Source: an uncultured Lachnospiraceae bacterium | GTDB taxonomy: Bacteria; Bacillota; Clostridia; Lachnospirales; Lachnospiraceae | NCBI GenBank assembly: GCA_910585825.1 | Contig: CAJUEY010000047.1 | Span: 1-19,638 of the forward strand | Direction of reading: 5' to 3' | DNA: 19,638 nt | Shown here: piece after piece, positions 1 through 7,147 of the stretch | How positions within the stretch are numbered: position 1 is the first letter of the stretch | How the letters are laid out: each line of letters begins with the position of its first letter | The notes under the pieces: generated by a model | Databases searched by the model: none | Seen by the model: the letters and a program-made list of their open reading frames with translations, nothing else | Told to the model about the DNA's origin: nothing | Position numbers and translations under genes: made by a program

Positions 1-135
1 CTCGCTCTTTTCTGTTTCTGTCTTCGCAGTCTCTGCCTCTTCTGCCTCGCTCTTTCCTGCTTCTGTCTTCGCAGTCTCTGCCTCTTCTGCCTCGCTCTTT
101 TCTGCTTCTATCTTCACAGTCTCTGCTTTTTCTAA
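1..135. repeat. Tandem 45-bp coding minisatellite, three units
   Basis: Units lie at 1-45, 46-90 and 91-135. The first two are almost identical (two differences); the third is more diverged. Because 45 is a multiple of three, copy number can change without breaking the reading frame. The array may continue to the left of the window. It encodes the 15-residue repeats of the minus-strand Lys/Glu-rich protein. Confidence 0.85.
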
Positions 136-351
136 CTCATTCTTCTCTGGCTCTGTTTTCTCACTCTCCGCCTTCTCTATCTTTGCTTTTTCAATCTCTT
201 TTTTCTCTACTTCCACTTTCTGCAGATTTTCCCATTTTTTCGGCTTTTCTTCTTTCGTAACCTTATTTTCTGCATCCTGTTTCATAGACATTTTATTTTT
301 TTTACCGACAGAAAAAACTCTGTCAAATAAATTCCAAAATACTCCCTTCAT
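1..351 (-). CDS. Lys/Glu-rich repetitive protein, N-terminal part (runs off the left edge)
   Basis: An open frame runs from an ATG at 351 to the window edge, giving 117 codons with no stop. The start is preceded by GGGAG five bases upstream, a good ribosome binding site. Residues 1-22 are mixed and hydrophobic/basic (MKGVFWNLFDRVFSVGKKNK). From about residue 25 the protein is almost only E, K, A, T and S, and becomes strictly periodic from residue 73: three 15-residue units of the type AEEAETAKTEAGKSE, encoded by 45-bp DNA repeats. Such a sequence should be a highly charged helix or coiled coil with no enzymatic fold. I do not recognise the family. It lies 27 bp downstream of the J-domain gene with no terminator between them, so it is probably in the same transcription unit. 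The C-terminal part is outside the window, so domain content there is unknown. Confidence 0.75.
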   Translation of the reverse strand, partial: MKGVFWNLFDRVFSVGKKNKMSMKQDAENKVTKEEKPKKWENLQKVEVEKKEIEKAKIEKAESEKTEPEKNELEKAETVKIEAEKSEAEEAETAKTEAGKSEAEEAETAKTETEKSE

Positions 352-378
352 AACATCTCCCACCTATTATATCTATCA

Positions 379-1038
379 TCAACACGGTCTAAAACAACAA
401 CAGTTGCATAACAAATTCAAAAGCAGCATACTCATGCACCAGCTGTTGCCTGCATAAGGCCTTTCATACGTACGGCCCATACTTTGATACCAGGTCCCTC
501 CAAAATCCAAATGCTGCTTAAACTGACGGTATTCCATATTACTCGGCTCCAACGCAACAGCTCGGTTGATATCTTCCTGGGCAGTTACATTGTTGCCCAT
601 TCCTGCGTTTGTGATAGCGCTGTAATAATACCAACGCGCCCCTCTGTCTGTTTCTGAAACGGAATTCAGCACATTCCGCGCCTCTGCATAATGACGGTTT
701 GCAATATAATTTGCCGCAGCCTGCAATTCTATGGAATCATTTCCTCTTCCGGAAGAAAATCCTCCATATGTGCGGTTTCCTCCATAACCATATGTTCCGC
801 TGCCTGCATTCCCGTAGCTGTATCCGTTTCCTCCATAGCTATATCCCTGTTGTTTCTCTTTCATGATCTGATTATATGCCTGCTGCACTTGCTTGAACTT
901 CTCTTCTGCCTGAACTTTGTTCGGATTGTTCACATTTGCATCCGGATGATACTTACGGCTTAGTGCGCGATATGCTTTTTTAATTTCCTCGTCACTGGCT
1001 GTAGGCGCAACACCCAAAATCTCATAGGGATTTAACAT
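379..1038 (-). CDS. J-domain (DnaJ-family) protein with Gly/Tyr linker, TPR-like region and Cys-rich tail
   Basis: This is a 219-residue protein. Residues 3-64 form a J domain (PYEILGV... with the HPD motif at 31-33), the part that stimulates the ATPase of a DnaK-type Hsp70. Residues 65-102 are a Gly/Tyr/Ser-rich linker. Residues 105-165 (AANYIANRHYAEARNVLNSV, then ALEPSN) look like TPR helices. The last 22 residues are hydrophobic with seven cysteines, including a CCC run. The DnaJ zinc-finger CxxCxGxG repeats are absent, so this is a specialised J-protein and not DnaJ itself. The start at 1038 is chosen because AGAGGAAA lies six bases upstream and the J domain begins right after it. An upstream in-frame start would lie deep inside the neighbouring gene. 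It overlaps the end of the DUF5685 gene by 17 bp, which suggests translational coupling. The substrate is unknown. Confidence 0.9.
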   Translation of the reverse strand: MLNPYEILGVAPTASDEEIKKAYRALSRKYHPDANVNNPNKVQAEEKFKQVQQAYNQIMKEKQQGYSYGGNGYSYGNAGSGTYGYGGNRTYGGFSSGRGNDSIELQAAANYIANRHYAEARNVLNSVSETDRGARWYYYSAITNAGMGNNVTAQEDINRAVALEPSNMEYRQFKQHLDFGGTWYQSMGRTYERPYAGNSWCMSMLLLNLLCNCCCFRPC

Positions 1039-1897
1039 TCTGTTTTCCTCTGGCTTTCTTTTCCTGCTGTTTTCTCTTCTTAATCTGAATATATTCGTAT
1101 TTTGACCATATACCGGAATACAAAACATTCCGTAAAATATCTGCATGCATGATAATCGGCAGCCGTTCAAAAGATTTGGCGCACTCTGATATCATGCTGG
1201 TCAGAATCAGTTTTACAAATGTTTCAAAATCTTCTTGTTTCTGGCATACCATTTTCAAAAAAGGATTGTATTCCTGACGTTTCTTATCTTTCTTCAAATC
1301 TTCGTATGCATCCATGAGATAAATAAATTTACCCATATAAAAGCTAAAATACCGAAGTTCCTCTGACCACTCATCTTCTTTCCAGTCGAAAATTTCTCCC
1401 ATCATTTCTCCTGTCAGTCCGGCAACCAGATCAATATTCTCTTCTTCCGCCGCCTCTGCTGCAGCAAGCTCTTCTATATATTTCTCCACGGCCAGCACCT
1501 GTCTGGGATACTTCTGACGGATTCTTTCATAATCTTTTAAAAAAGCTTTTGCAAACGCTTTTTTCGTGTATGCTTTGTTATCCTTCCAGTCGTCTTCAAA
1601 ATTATGATAAGCTAATATAATATTCATATCGGCGGCATAGTCTGTCGCCTCATTGATCCATGCAGTCCGTTTCTTCGTCGGATGCAGAGGACAGGTAAAT
1701 TCCGTCTCTTCATGCTCCAGCTCATATAACCCACTGAGCAATACAATCAAAAAGGTCATATCATAATTCAAGAGCATCTGTCCTTTTGTACCGCAGCTGC
1801 TCTTCAATTTCTGGCAAAGACCACAATAATATGACTGATAGGCCTTCGCATCCTCCTCTGTCAGTTCCTTCCGGTTTATATTAATATATCCAAACAT
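1022..1897 (-). CDS. DUF5685 family protein
   Basis: The 291-residue protein begins MFGYININRKELTEEDAKAY, which I recognise as the DUF5685 family common in Clostridia. Visible features are a CxxC at residues 25-28 (YYCGLCQKL), a further Cys at 35, CPLHP at 69-73, an acidic motif NFEDDWKD at 99-106, and a second acidic motif DAYEDLKKD at 196-204 followed by NP. The rest is predicted mostly helical, with a Lys/Arg-rich C-terminus. There is no signal peptide or clear membrane helix. The paired acidic motifs recall metal-binding motifs of class I isoprenoid synthases, but this is inference from spacing and pattern; no function is established. The start at 1897 has AGGAT about nine bases upstream, overlapping the stop of the preceding gene. 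The gap to the zinc-ribbon gene is 11 bp and the 3' end overlaps the J-domain gene, so the three form one unit. Confidence 0.88.
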   Translation of the reverse strand: MFGYININRKELTEEDAKAYQSYYCGLCQKLKSSCGTKGQMLLNYDMTFLIVLLSGLYELEHEETEFTCPLHPTKKRTAWINEATDYAADMNIILAYHNFEDDWKDNKAYTKKAFAKAFLKDYERIRQKYPRQVLAVEKYIEELAAAEAAEEENIDLVAGLTGEMMGEIFDWKEDEWSEELRYFSFYMGKFIYLMDAYEDLKKDKKRQEYNPFLKMVCQKQEDFETFVKLILTSMISECAKSFERLPIIMHADILRNVLYSGIWSKYEYIQIKKRKQQEKKARGKQNVKSL

Positions 1898-1908
1898 AAG
1901 AATTCATC

Positions 1909-2304
1909 CTAACTTTTTTTAATAAATTCTGTTCGACATTTGGGACAGGTAATGCAGATCTTGCCCTTTCCTTTTGGAACTCTTACTTTCTGTTTACACT
2001 GGGGACATTTATAAAATCGATAGATCTTCTTCTGTTCCTGATGCTGTTTCCATGTATTCCATTTCACAGCCGACTGATAGCGGATATTGCAGAATTTCTG
2101 ATTCTCCTGCCTGCGCTTTTCCAGATTTTTAGAAAATGCCCGATAATAACAATAGACCAGTAATACAAGTCCCAGCAAATAAATCCATCGATTCTTCACA
2201 AACATGGACAGGATCATAAGCACAATGGTCATCACCAGATACATTCTGGACAATTCGTCAAATCCGTATCGTCCCCTCATAAACTGCTGTATTCTTCCTC
2301 TCAT
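1909..2304 (-). CDS. Small membrane protein with two helices and C-terminal zinc ribbon
   Basis: The 131-residue protein has an Arg-rich N-terminus with GRYG, two hydrophobic helices at about residues 21-36 and 40-56, a charged linker, and a C-terminal zinc ribbon with cysteines at 100, 103, 120 and 123 (CPQC...CPKC). The short turn between helices suggests a hairpin with both ends on one side of the membrane, probably cytoplasmic given the positive charge. I chose the ATG at 2304 because GAAGGTG lies about six bases upstream. A second in-frame ATG at 2319 would add five residues but has no ribosome binding site. It is the first gene of the unit leading into DUF5685 and the J-domain protein. 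The zinc ribbon could bind nucleic acid or protein; nothing in the sequence decides between them. Confidence 0.85.
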   Translation of the reverse strand: MRGRIQQFMRGRYGFDELSRMYLVMTIVLMILSMFVKNRWIYLLGLVLLVYCYYRAFSKNLEKRRQENQKFCNIRYQSAVKWNTWKQHQEQKKIYRFYKCPQCKQKVRVPKGKGKICITCPKCRTEFIKKS

Positions 2305-2327
2305 TTTCTGCACCTTCATTCGTTTTT

Positions 2328-2354
2328 ATTACTGTTCACTCCGTGAACCATAAC
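2328..2354. repeat. 27-bp inverted repeat in a leader, related to the 16866-17009 element termini
   Basis: ATTACTGTTCAC and GTGAACCATAAC face each other across TCC. The inner six bases of each arm (GTTCAC/GTGAAC) pair perfectly. The arms match the 12-bp terminal inverted repeat of the element at 16866-17009 (GTTACTGTTCAC) at 11 and 10 of 12 positions. It may be a solo or internally deleted copy, or an operator in the leader of the gene starting at 2304. Confidence 0.5.
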
Positions 2355-2384
2355 ATTTTCTATATATACTATGATACAAAACAT

Positions 2385-2413
2385 ATGGTACAATCTGAAT
2401 TTCGGACTGTCAA
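2385..2413 (-). promoter_or_regulatory. Candidate sigma-A promoter for the zinc-ribbon/DUF5685/J-domain unit
   Basis: Reading on the minus strand, TTGACA (2413-2408) is followed after 17 bases by TACCAT (2390-2385). The -35 box is perfect and the spacing is ideal; the -10 box matches at four of six positions. The start of transcription would fall near 2378, giving a leader of about 75 nt that contains the inverted repeat at 2328-2354. Confidence 0.5.
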
Positions 2414-2498
2414 CTGACCTATTGTTTTTTTAGAAACATTTTATAATTATAAACAGGTTTTTATATGACGCCAGCCTAAACGACTGGCAGCCACGTTA

Positions 2499-3557
2499 TT
2501 AATAAATTCTCATTTTCTGTTTCATTTTTTCTGTATCGGATGCTGCAGCAACCGCTGTCTGAGGTGAAATTTCAGATTTCATATAAGCAGATAACAATGC
2601 CTGATCCATGGTCTGCATCCCCAGTTCTTTTCCCTGCTCCATAACAGATGTAAGCTGGTCGAATCTGCCTTCTGAGATCATCTTTCTGATTTCCGGAACC
2701 GCCAGCATAACCTCATATACTGCTTTTTGTTCCTTCCCATGATATGCAAGAAGCCGCTGTTTTGTGACAACTCCTTTTAATACATTGGCCAACCGCCGCT
2801 GCATTTCCTGTTTCCTCTCAGCTCCAAACAATACAAGCAGCCGCTGCAGCGTATCTTCTATTCTGTCCGTATGTAAAGAAGTAATCACCAGGCGTCCTGT
2901 TTCTGCAGCTGTAATAGCAGCCAGAATCGTCTCTCTGTCTTTCATCTCACCGATATAAATTACATCCGGGTCCTGACGCATAGAGGAACGAACCGCCTGG
3001 GCATATCCTCGGGCATCTCCGCCAATTTCCCTTTGGGATATGATGCTTTTGCCTCTGGGAATCAGATATTCCACAGGATCTTCGATTGTTACAATACTTT
3101 TCACCGATTTTGCTGCCAGATCCTTTAAAAGACTTGCAATTGTAGTAGTCTTTCCGCTGCCTGCCGCCCCAGTGATTAAAATCAACCCTCTCGGCTCTTT
3201 TGTCAGATCAATCACAGCCTGCGGAATATGAAGTTCCAGAGGATCTGGAATTTCGGATGCCAGAATGCGGACTACAGCTGCATAGATACCCTGCTGCCTG
3301 TATATGTTAAAGTGAAGGCGAAACTGTTCTGATGTCATAATCACTTCATCAATCTCTTCGACTGTTTCTAATATCTTCCTCTGGGATTTTGTAAGTAAAA
3401 AAGCAAACAGCTTTTCCATGTCCGATTCCTGCATATTTTCTTCTGAAAATTCCTGCAGCTTTCCGTCAATTCTGGCCATTACAGGACAACCGGGCATAAA
3501 ATGAACATCCGATGCCTGTTCTTCATATGCTTTCCTGAATATCTCTGCTATTTCCAT
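2499..3557 (-). CDS. pilT: PilT-type type IV pilus retraction ATPase
   Basis: This 352-residue protein is a hexameric secretion/retraction ATPase of the PilT/GspE superfamily. The N-terminal domain (about 1-110) contains ASDVHF at 15-20. The C-terminal RecA-like domain has Walker A GAAGSGKT at 130-137, an Asp box VTIEDPVEY at 156-164, Walker B region RQDPDVIYIGEMKDRET at 194-210, and a His box ITSLHT at 225-230. PEIRKMISEGR near the C-terminus resembles the AIRNLIRE element of retraction ATPases and favours PilT over PilB. Length is typical for PilT. The start at 3557 is chosen because AGGAG lies five bases upstream and homologues begin at this point; upstream ATGs at 3596 and 3593 abut the RNase P RNA. 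No pilin, PilB or PilC gene is in the window, so partners must be encoded elsewhere if a pilus exists. It is likely transcribed through rnpB. Confidence 0.88.
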   Translation of the reverse strand: MEIAEIFRKAYEEQASDVHFMPGCPVMARIDGKLQEFSEENMQESDMEKLFAFLLTKSQRKILETVEEIDEVIMTSEQFRLHFNIYRQQGIYAAVVRILASEIPDPLELHIPQAVIDLTKEPRGLILITGAAGSGKTTTIASLLKDLAAKSVKSIVTIEDPVEYLIPRGKSIISQREIGGDARGYAQAVRSSMRQDPDVIYIGEMKDRETILAAITAAETGRLVITSLHTDRIEDTLQRLLVLFGAERKQEMQRRLANVLKGVVTKQRLLAYHGKEQKAVYEVMLAVPEIRKMISEGRFDQLTSVMEQGKELGMQTMDQALLSAYMKSEISPQTAVAAASDTEKMKQKMRIY

Positions 3558-3600
3558 ACTAACTCCTATCACTATACCTTTTGACGTTTTCATCATAATA

Positions 3601-3937
3601 TAAGCAGGACGATAAGCCGGGTTATGTCGTGGATGATCATCTATCTAGGACGACTGTTGCCAGCCGCCTCAAGCGACCTACCTAAAGCTGGCGGGCCGCG
3701 TCAACGCTTTTGTTTGGTCTTGCTTCGGATGGGGTTTACATATGCCCTCCCTGTTACCAGAGAGGCGGTAGTCTCTTACACTGCCCTTCCAACCTTACCG
3801 GTCAAACCGGCGGTATATTTCTGTTGCACTATCCTTGGAGTCGCCTCCACCGGACGTTATCCGGCATCCTGCCCTGTGAAGCCCGGACTTTCCTCACCTG
3901 CAATCTGACTGCAGCCGCGATCACCTGTCCTGCTTAA
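3601..3937 (-). ncRNA. rnpB: RNase P RNA, bacterial type A
   Basis: RNase P RNA is the catalytic RNA that removes tRNA 5' leaders. On the minus strand the sequence has the universal core GAGGAAAGTCCGGGC soon after the 5' end and the partner segment ACATAACCCGGCTTA near the 3' end, which form the P4 region. P1 is visible as TAAGCAGGAC at the 5' end pairing with GTCCTGCTTA at the 3' end, which sets both boundaries to within a few bases. Length (about 337 nt) and layout fit type A rather than the Bacillus type B. It starts about 22 bases after the nucleoside kinase stop codon and ends about 44 bases before the pilT start. I see no T-tract terminator after it. Confidence 0.95.
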
Positions 3938-3959
3938 TTATTTTGTTTTAACAACTGTT

Positions 3960-5621
3960 TTATACATGAAATACGCTTCCGCCGATAAACTCCCTCAAAA
4001 TAGAATTCTTGCCAATCTCTTCACTGGGTACCGGCAGAAAATAATCCAGAAATTTTAAAAGACGCTTCGCCTCTTTATATTCCGGAGCGCTTTTATCAAT
4101 GGAAAACAACAACGGCTCTGCGTACAATTTTAATACAGCCAGCTCATAGATCAAAGCCGAATTAAACATAATATCCGCACTGTCCTGAAAAGGAAAAATA
4201 TAATTTTCCTCTCCGCGCCTTACGGAATTCCACATGGCAATCGTCTCTGCCGCTGTTGTGTTTCTGGTTCTTGCATCCCGTACAATACGGCGTATCAGTC
4301 TTCCGTCTGTTGTGGGAATATAATTATGTTCATCAATGTTGATTTGTGTCAATGCACTGATAAAAATCTTAAATTTGCTTTCCTCCGGCAATGTACAGGT
4401 CATTTTTTCATTCAGTCCATGTATTCCCTCTACAATCAGAATATCTCCCTTTCCCAATTTCTGTTTTCTGCCTTTATATTCCCGTTTGCCTGTTTTAAAA
4501 TTAAAGGAAGGCATATCCACAGTATCGCCCCTTAAAAGAGCCGTCATATTCTGGTGGAATAGTTCTACATCCAGCGCTTCCAGACATTCAAAATCAAAAT
4601 TGCCCTCCTCATCTCTCGGCGCTTTTTCCCTGTCCAGATAATAATTGTCCAAAGATAAAGGATACGGATTCAATCCCAAAGCCATAAGCTGTATGGAAAG
4701 CCTGTGGGAAAAAGTGGTTTTGCCGGAAGAAGATGGTCCTGCAATCATAACAAATTTGCAGTTATCCTTTCTGGTAATCATCTGGGCCATCTGTCCGATC
4801 CGCTGTTCCATCAAAGCCTCCTGAACCATAATGATCTCCTGTATTTTCCCGGAGGCAATGGCATTATTCAATGCCCCGATGGTATTGACTCCCATGGTGC
4901 GTCCCCATTCTCTGGAACGCCTAATAGTATCGGAATATTTCACAGAAGGTTTAAATTCCGCCACTTCTTTTGTATGTTTGTCCGGAAACATCAGTACAAA
5001 GCCGTCTTCGTAAGGCTTAAGATCAAAATATTTCAGATATCCGGTATGCGCCGCCATATATCCGTAAAAATAATCTTTGTAATGATCCAGCGAATAGATA
5101 TTTACCCTGGAACTTCTGCGGTAATGAAACAGACATTCCTTTTCCGGCATTCCATAGTCGCGAAAGAGCTTTACCGCTTCATCTGTCTTCATGCTGCTCT
5201 TTAATATCGGCAGCTCCGCCTCTGCCAATCTGTGCATTTCCTTCTTCAGTTTCAAAAGAAAGGATTCATCCGGCTTTCCGTATTTCGTCAGCTCGCAGTA
5301 ATATGCCTGACTGATGCAGTACAATACGTGCACTTCAGATTCTTCTTTCCCCAATAAATTATATAACGCTTTCTGCATCAAAAGCGTCACGCTCCTGCGG
5401 TATGTTTTCCTTCCTGCAGTATCTGCTGTCGTAATAAAAGAAACCTCTCCGCTCTTTTTGGCCCTTTTATGCAATTCCAACAGCCGATTATTGAAAGACA
5501 CCAAAACAATGTCATCCCCATAGTCCTTCTGATATTCTTTTACAATTTCCAGATACTGTGTGCCTTTCTCATAGGCTTTTTCTTCCCCGCAGATATTCAG
5601 TATTATTTTCTCTTCATCCAT
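3960..5621 (-). CDS. Nucleoside (uridine-type) kinase with N-terminal TGS and ThrRS-like domains
   Basis: The 553-residue protein begins with a TGS-like domain (about 1-65), continues with a region resembling the second additional domain of threonyl-tRNA synthetase (about 70-230), and ends in a uridine kinase/phosphoribulokinase P-loop domain. Walker A GPSSSGKTT is at 295-303, followed by LDNYYLDREKAPRDEEG, the usual uridine-kinase substrate lid region. LIVEGIHGLN is the Walker B-like strand. By family it should phosphorylate a nucleoside, probably uridine or cytidine, with ATP or GTP. The purpose of the synthetase-like N-terminus is unknown, and the editing-site His residues of ThrRS are not evident. 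The start at 5621 has AGGGG six bases upstream, overlapping the stop of the nif3 gene. It is the last protein of the dgt-dnaG-rpoD run before rnpB. Confidence 0.9.
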   Translation of the reverse strand: MDEEKIILNICGEEKAYEKGTQYLEIVKEYQKDYGDDIVLVSFNNRLLELHKRAKKSGEVSFITTADTAGRKTYRRSVTLLMQKALYNLLGKEESEVHVLYCISQAYYCELTKYGKPDESFLLKLKKEMHRLAEAELPILKSSMKTDEAVKLFRDYGMPEKECLFHYRRSSRVNIYSLDHYKDYFYGYMAAHTGYLKYFDLKPYEDGFVLMFPDKHTKEVAEFKPSVKYSDTIRRSREWGRTMGVNTIGALNNAIASGKIQEIIMVQEALMEQRIGQMAQMITRKDNCKFVMIAGPSSSGKTTFSHRLSIQLMALGLNPYPLSLDNYYLDREKAPRDEEGNFDFECLEALDVELFHQNMTALLRGDTVDMPSFNFKTGKREYKGRKQKLGKGDILIVEGIHGLNEKMTCTLPEESKFKIFISALTQINIDEHNYIPTTDGRLIRRIVRDARTRNTTAAETIAMWNSVRRGEENYIFPFQDSADIMFNSALIYELAVLKLYAEPLLFSIDKSAPEYKEAKRLLKFLDYFLPVPSEEIGKNSILREFIGGSVFHV

Positions 5622-5630
5622 AACAATCCC

Positions 5631-6413
5631 CTAACAAATCCAATATGGAAATTTGATTTCCTGTGTAATGATTTCCAGTTCTCTGCAGCGCTCTTTCAGA
5701 TATTCTTTCATATACCGGATAAAAATATGTTCCAGTCCATAATGTCCCGCATCCATAATACAAAGACCTCTGGCTGCTGCGTCCATACCCTCGTGATGGT
5801 CGATATCGCCTGTAATCAATACATCTGCTTTCCGAACAATGGCATGATCAATCTCACTTTTTCCGGAACCCGGAGAAATCGCCGCCCTTGTTAAAATCCA
5901 CTCCGGATCTCCGAATATTTTTATCTCCTTTAAAGAAAAAGCAGCTTTTATAAATTTAGCGCATTCTTCCACTGTCATAGGTTCCATTAACTTTCCAACT
6001 CTGCCGATTCCTTCCTGTTTCCCATCTACAACAGCCGTTACATCCAAAACTTCGGAATCTTCCAGTCCAATCATCGCCGCCGATAAATCTGCCATGCCTT
6101 TTACGTCAAAATTTGTATGCATTGCGTAATAAGCAACGTCGTTTTGAATCAGTTGGATCAGACGCCTGCCGATAAAATCTTCCGCAACAATCCGCTTCAT
6201 GCCCTTAAAAATCAATGGATGATGTGTCAAAAGCAGATCTGCCTCTACCTCCACTGCTTCCTTTACAGCCTCATCCGAAGCATCCAATGCAATATAGATC
6301 TTTTTGACCTCTTTGTCTTCTCTTCCCGTTAATAGCCCCACGTTATCCCAATCACAGGCAAAGGATTTCGGAGACTGTTCCTCCAATATAGCGATCACGT
6401 CTTTTAGATTCAC
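5631..6413 (-). CDS. Nif3-like dinuclear metal centre protein (YqfO family)
   Basis: This 260-residue protein of the Nif3/YqfO/YbgI family forms a toroidal hexamer with a two-metal site. Key segments are CDWDNVGLLTG near the N-terminus, LTHHPLIF at about 63-70, HTNFD at about 98-102, TGDIDHHEGMDAAARG and DAGHYGLEHIF near the C-terminus, supplying His/Asp/Glu metal ligands. It is the short form, without the PII-like insert that makes Bacillus YqfO about 370 residues. Some databases name the family GTP cyclohydrolase 1 type 2, but the physiological reaction is unsettled. The start codon is GTG at 6413, with AGGAGG nine bases upstream inside the end of trmK. The gap to trmK is four bases. The trmK-nif3 pairing is widespread in Firmicutes and suggests a linked role, but no mechanism follows from the sequence. 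Confidence 0.92.
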   Translation of the reverse strand: MNLKDVIAILEEQSPKSFACDWDNVGLLTGREDKEVKKIYIALDASDEAVKEAVEVEADLLLTHHPLIFKGMKRIVAEDFIGRRLIQLIQNDVAYYAMHTNFDVKGMADLSAAMIGLEDSEVLDVTAVVDGKQEGIGRVGKLMEPMTVEECAKFIKAAFSLKEIKIFGDPEWILTRAAISPGSGKSEIDHAIVRKADVLITGDIDHHEGMDAAARGLCIMDAGHYGLEHIFIRYMKEYLKERCRELEIITQEIKFPYWIC

Positions 6414-6417
6414 TCTA

Positions 6418-7143
6418 TCACACCTCCTGGCTGTCTTTTAAAGCCGCTTTTGCATACCGCAGTTCTGTCTTGATTTCTTCTCTTCGTTTTTCTGCTGTCT
6501 CTTTCCGCTGGTTCTGCAGATTTTCAAGAATCGTTTCGTATTGTCCAATCCGATAAAAAAGATACTGATCCAATGTTGGATTCCTCTCCTGCAGCAGCCG
6601 TTCTCCATAGCGGTATACCACCTGCCATTCCTCAAAGGAATAGTCAGGCTTCTCCTGTTTGATCCCATCCATAACAATATGCATCATAGGATAGTATTTG
6701 CCGTCTTCAAATATGATATCTTCCCGGTCAACCATATATCCCTTTTTATAAATATACTCCCGCACTTTTTCTATTTCAGACTGGGGCTGCAAAATCAGTT
6801 CTTTTGCCGATTCAATAACTTTCTTTCCCTCTTCTAAAATATGAAGTATGACGCCGCCGCCCATTCCCGCAATCAAAACGGAATCTGCCTCGCCCTTAGA
6901 TAAAGCTGCAACACCATCTGAAAGCCGCAGCGTTATGTAATCACCCAATCCAAAAGCTTCCACATGTTCTCTGGCTCTAAGCAGCGGTCCTTTTCTGATA
7001 TCCATTGCAAATGCTCTTGATATTTTACCTGTCTGCAGAAGATAAATCGGAATATAACCATGATCCGTTCCCACATCTGCCAAGACAGACCCTTCTGTTA
7101 TCATATCTGCAAGAGCATGCAGCCTTTTTGAAATTTTGATCAT
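6418..7143 (-). CDS. trmK: tRNA (adenine(22)-N(1))-methyltransferase
   Basis: TrmK uses S-adenosylmethionine to make m1A at position 22 in the D-loop region of tRNAs. The 241-residue protein has the Rossmann-fold SAM motif LADVGTDHGYIPIYLL at 21-36, acidic AMDIRKGPL for ribose binding, and the family motif LIAGMGGG for the catalytic pocket. A C-terminal Lys/Glu-rich helical segment (about 205-235) is the coiled coil seen in TrmK. Length and motif order agree with Bacillus subtilis TrmK (YqfN). The ATG at 7143 lies four bases after the rpoD stop, with only a weak ribosome binding site (TAGTGGA), so translation is probably coupled to rpoD. It sits in the conserved rpoD-trmK-nif3 order. Confidence 0.93.
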   Translation of the reverse strand: MIKISKRLHALADMITEGSVLADVGTDHGYIPIYLLQTGKISRAFAMDIRKGPLLRAREHVEAFGLGDYITLRLSDGVAALSKGEADSVLIAGMGGGVILHILEEGKKVIESAKELILQPQSEIEKVREYIYKKGYMVDREDIIFEDGKYYPMMHIVMDGIKQEKPDYSFEEWQVVYRYGERLLQERNPTLDQYLFYRIGQYETILENLQNQRKETAEKRREEIKTELRYAKAALKDSQEV

Positions 7144-7147
7144 TCCA

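Noticed and set aside
1..135. Tandem repeats as a possible CRISPR array
   Set aside because: The units are contiguous with no spacers, have a 45-bp period that keeps an open frame, and encode a periodic peptide.
2465..2485. GCCAG/CTGGC stem as a terminator after pilT
   Set aside because: The stem is only five pairs with a nine-base loop, and no T run follows it on the minus strand.
3558..3596. Upstream ATG starts at 3596 and 3593 for the pilT-like gene
   Set aside because: They lie directly at the RNase P RNA end with no ribosome binding site. The ATG at 3557 has AGGAG at ideal spacing and matches the family N-terminus.
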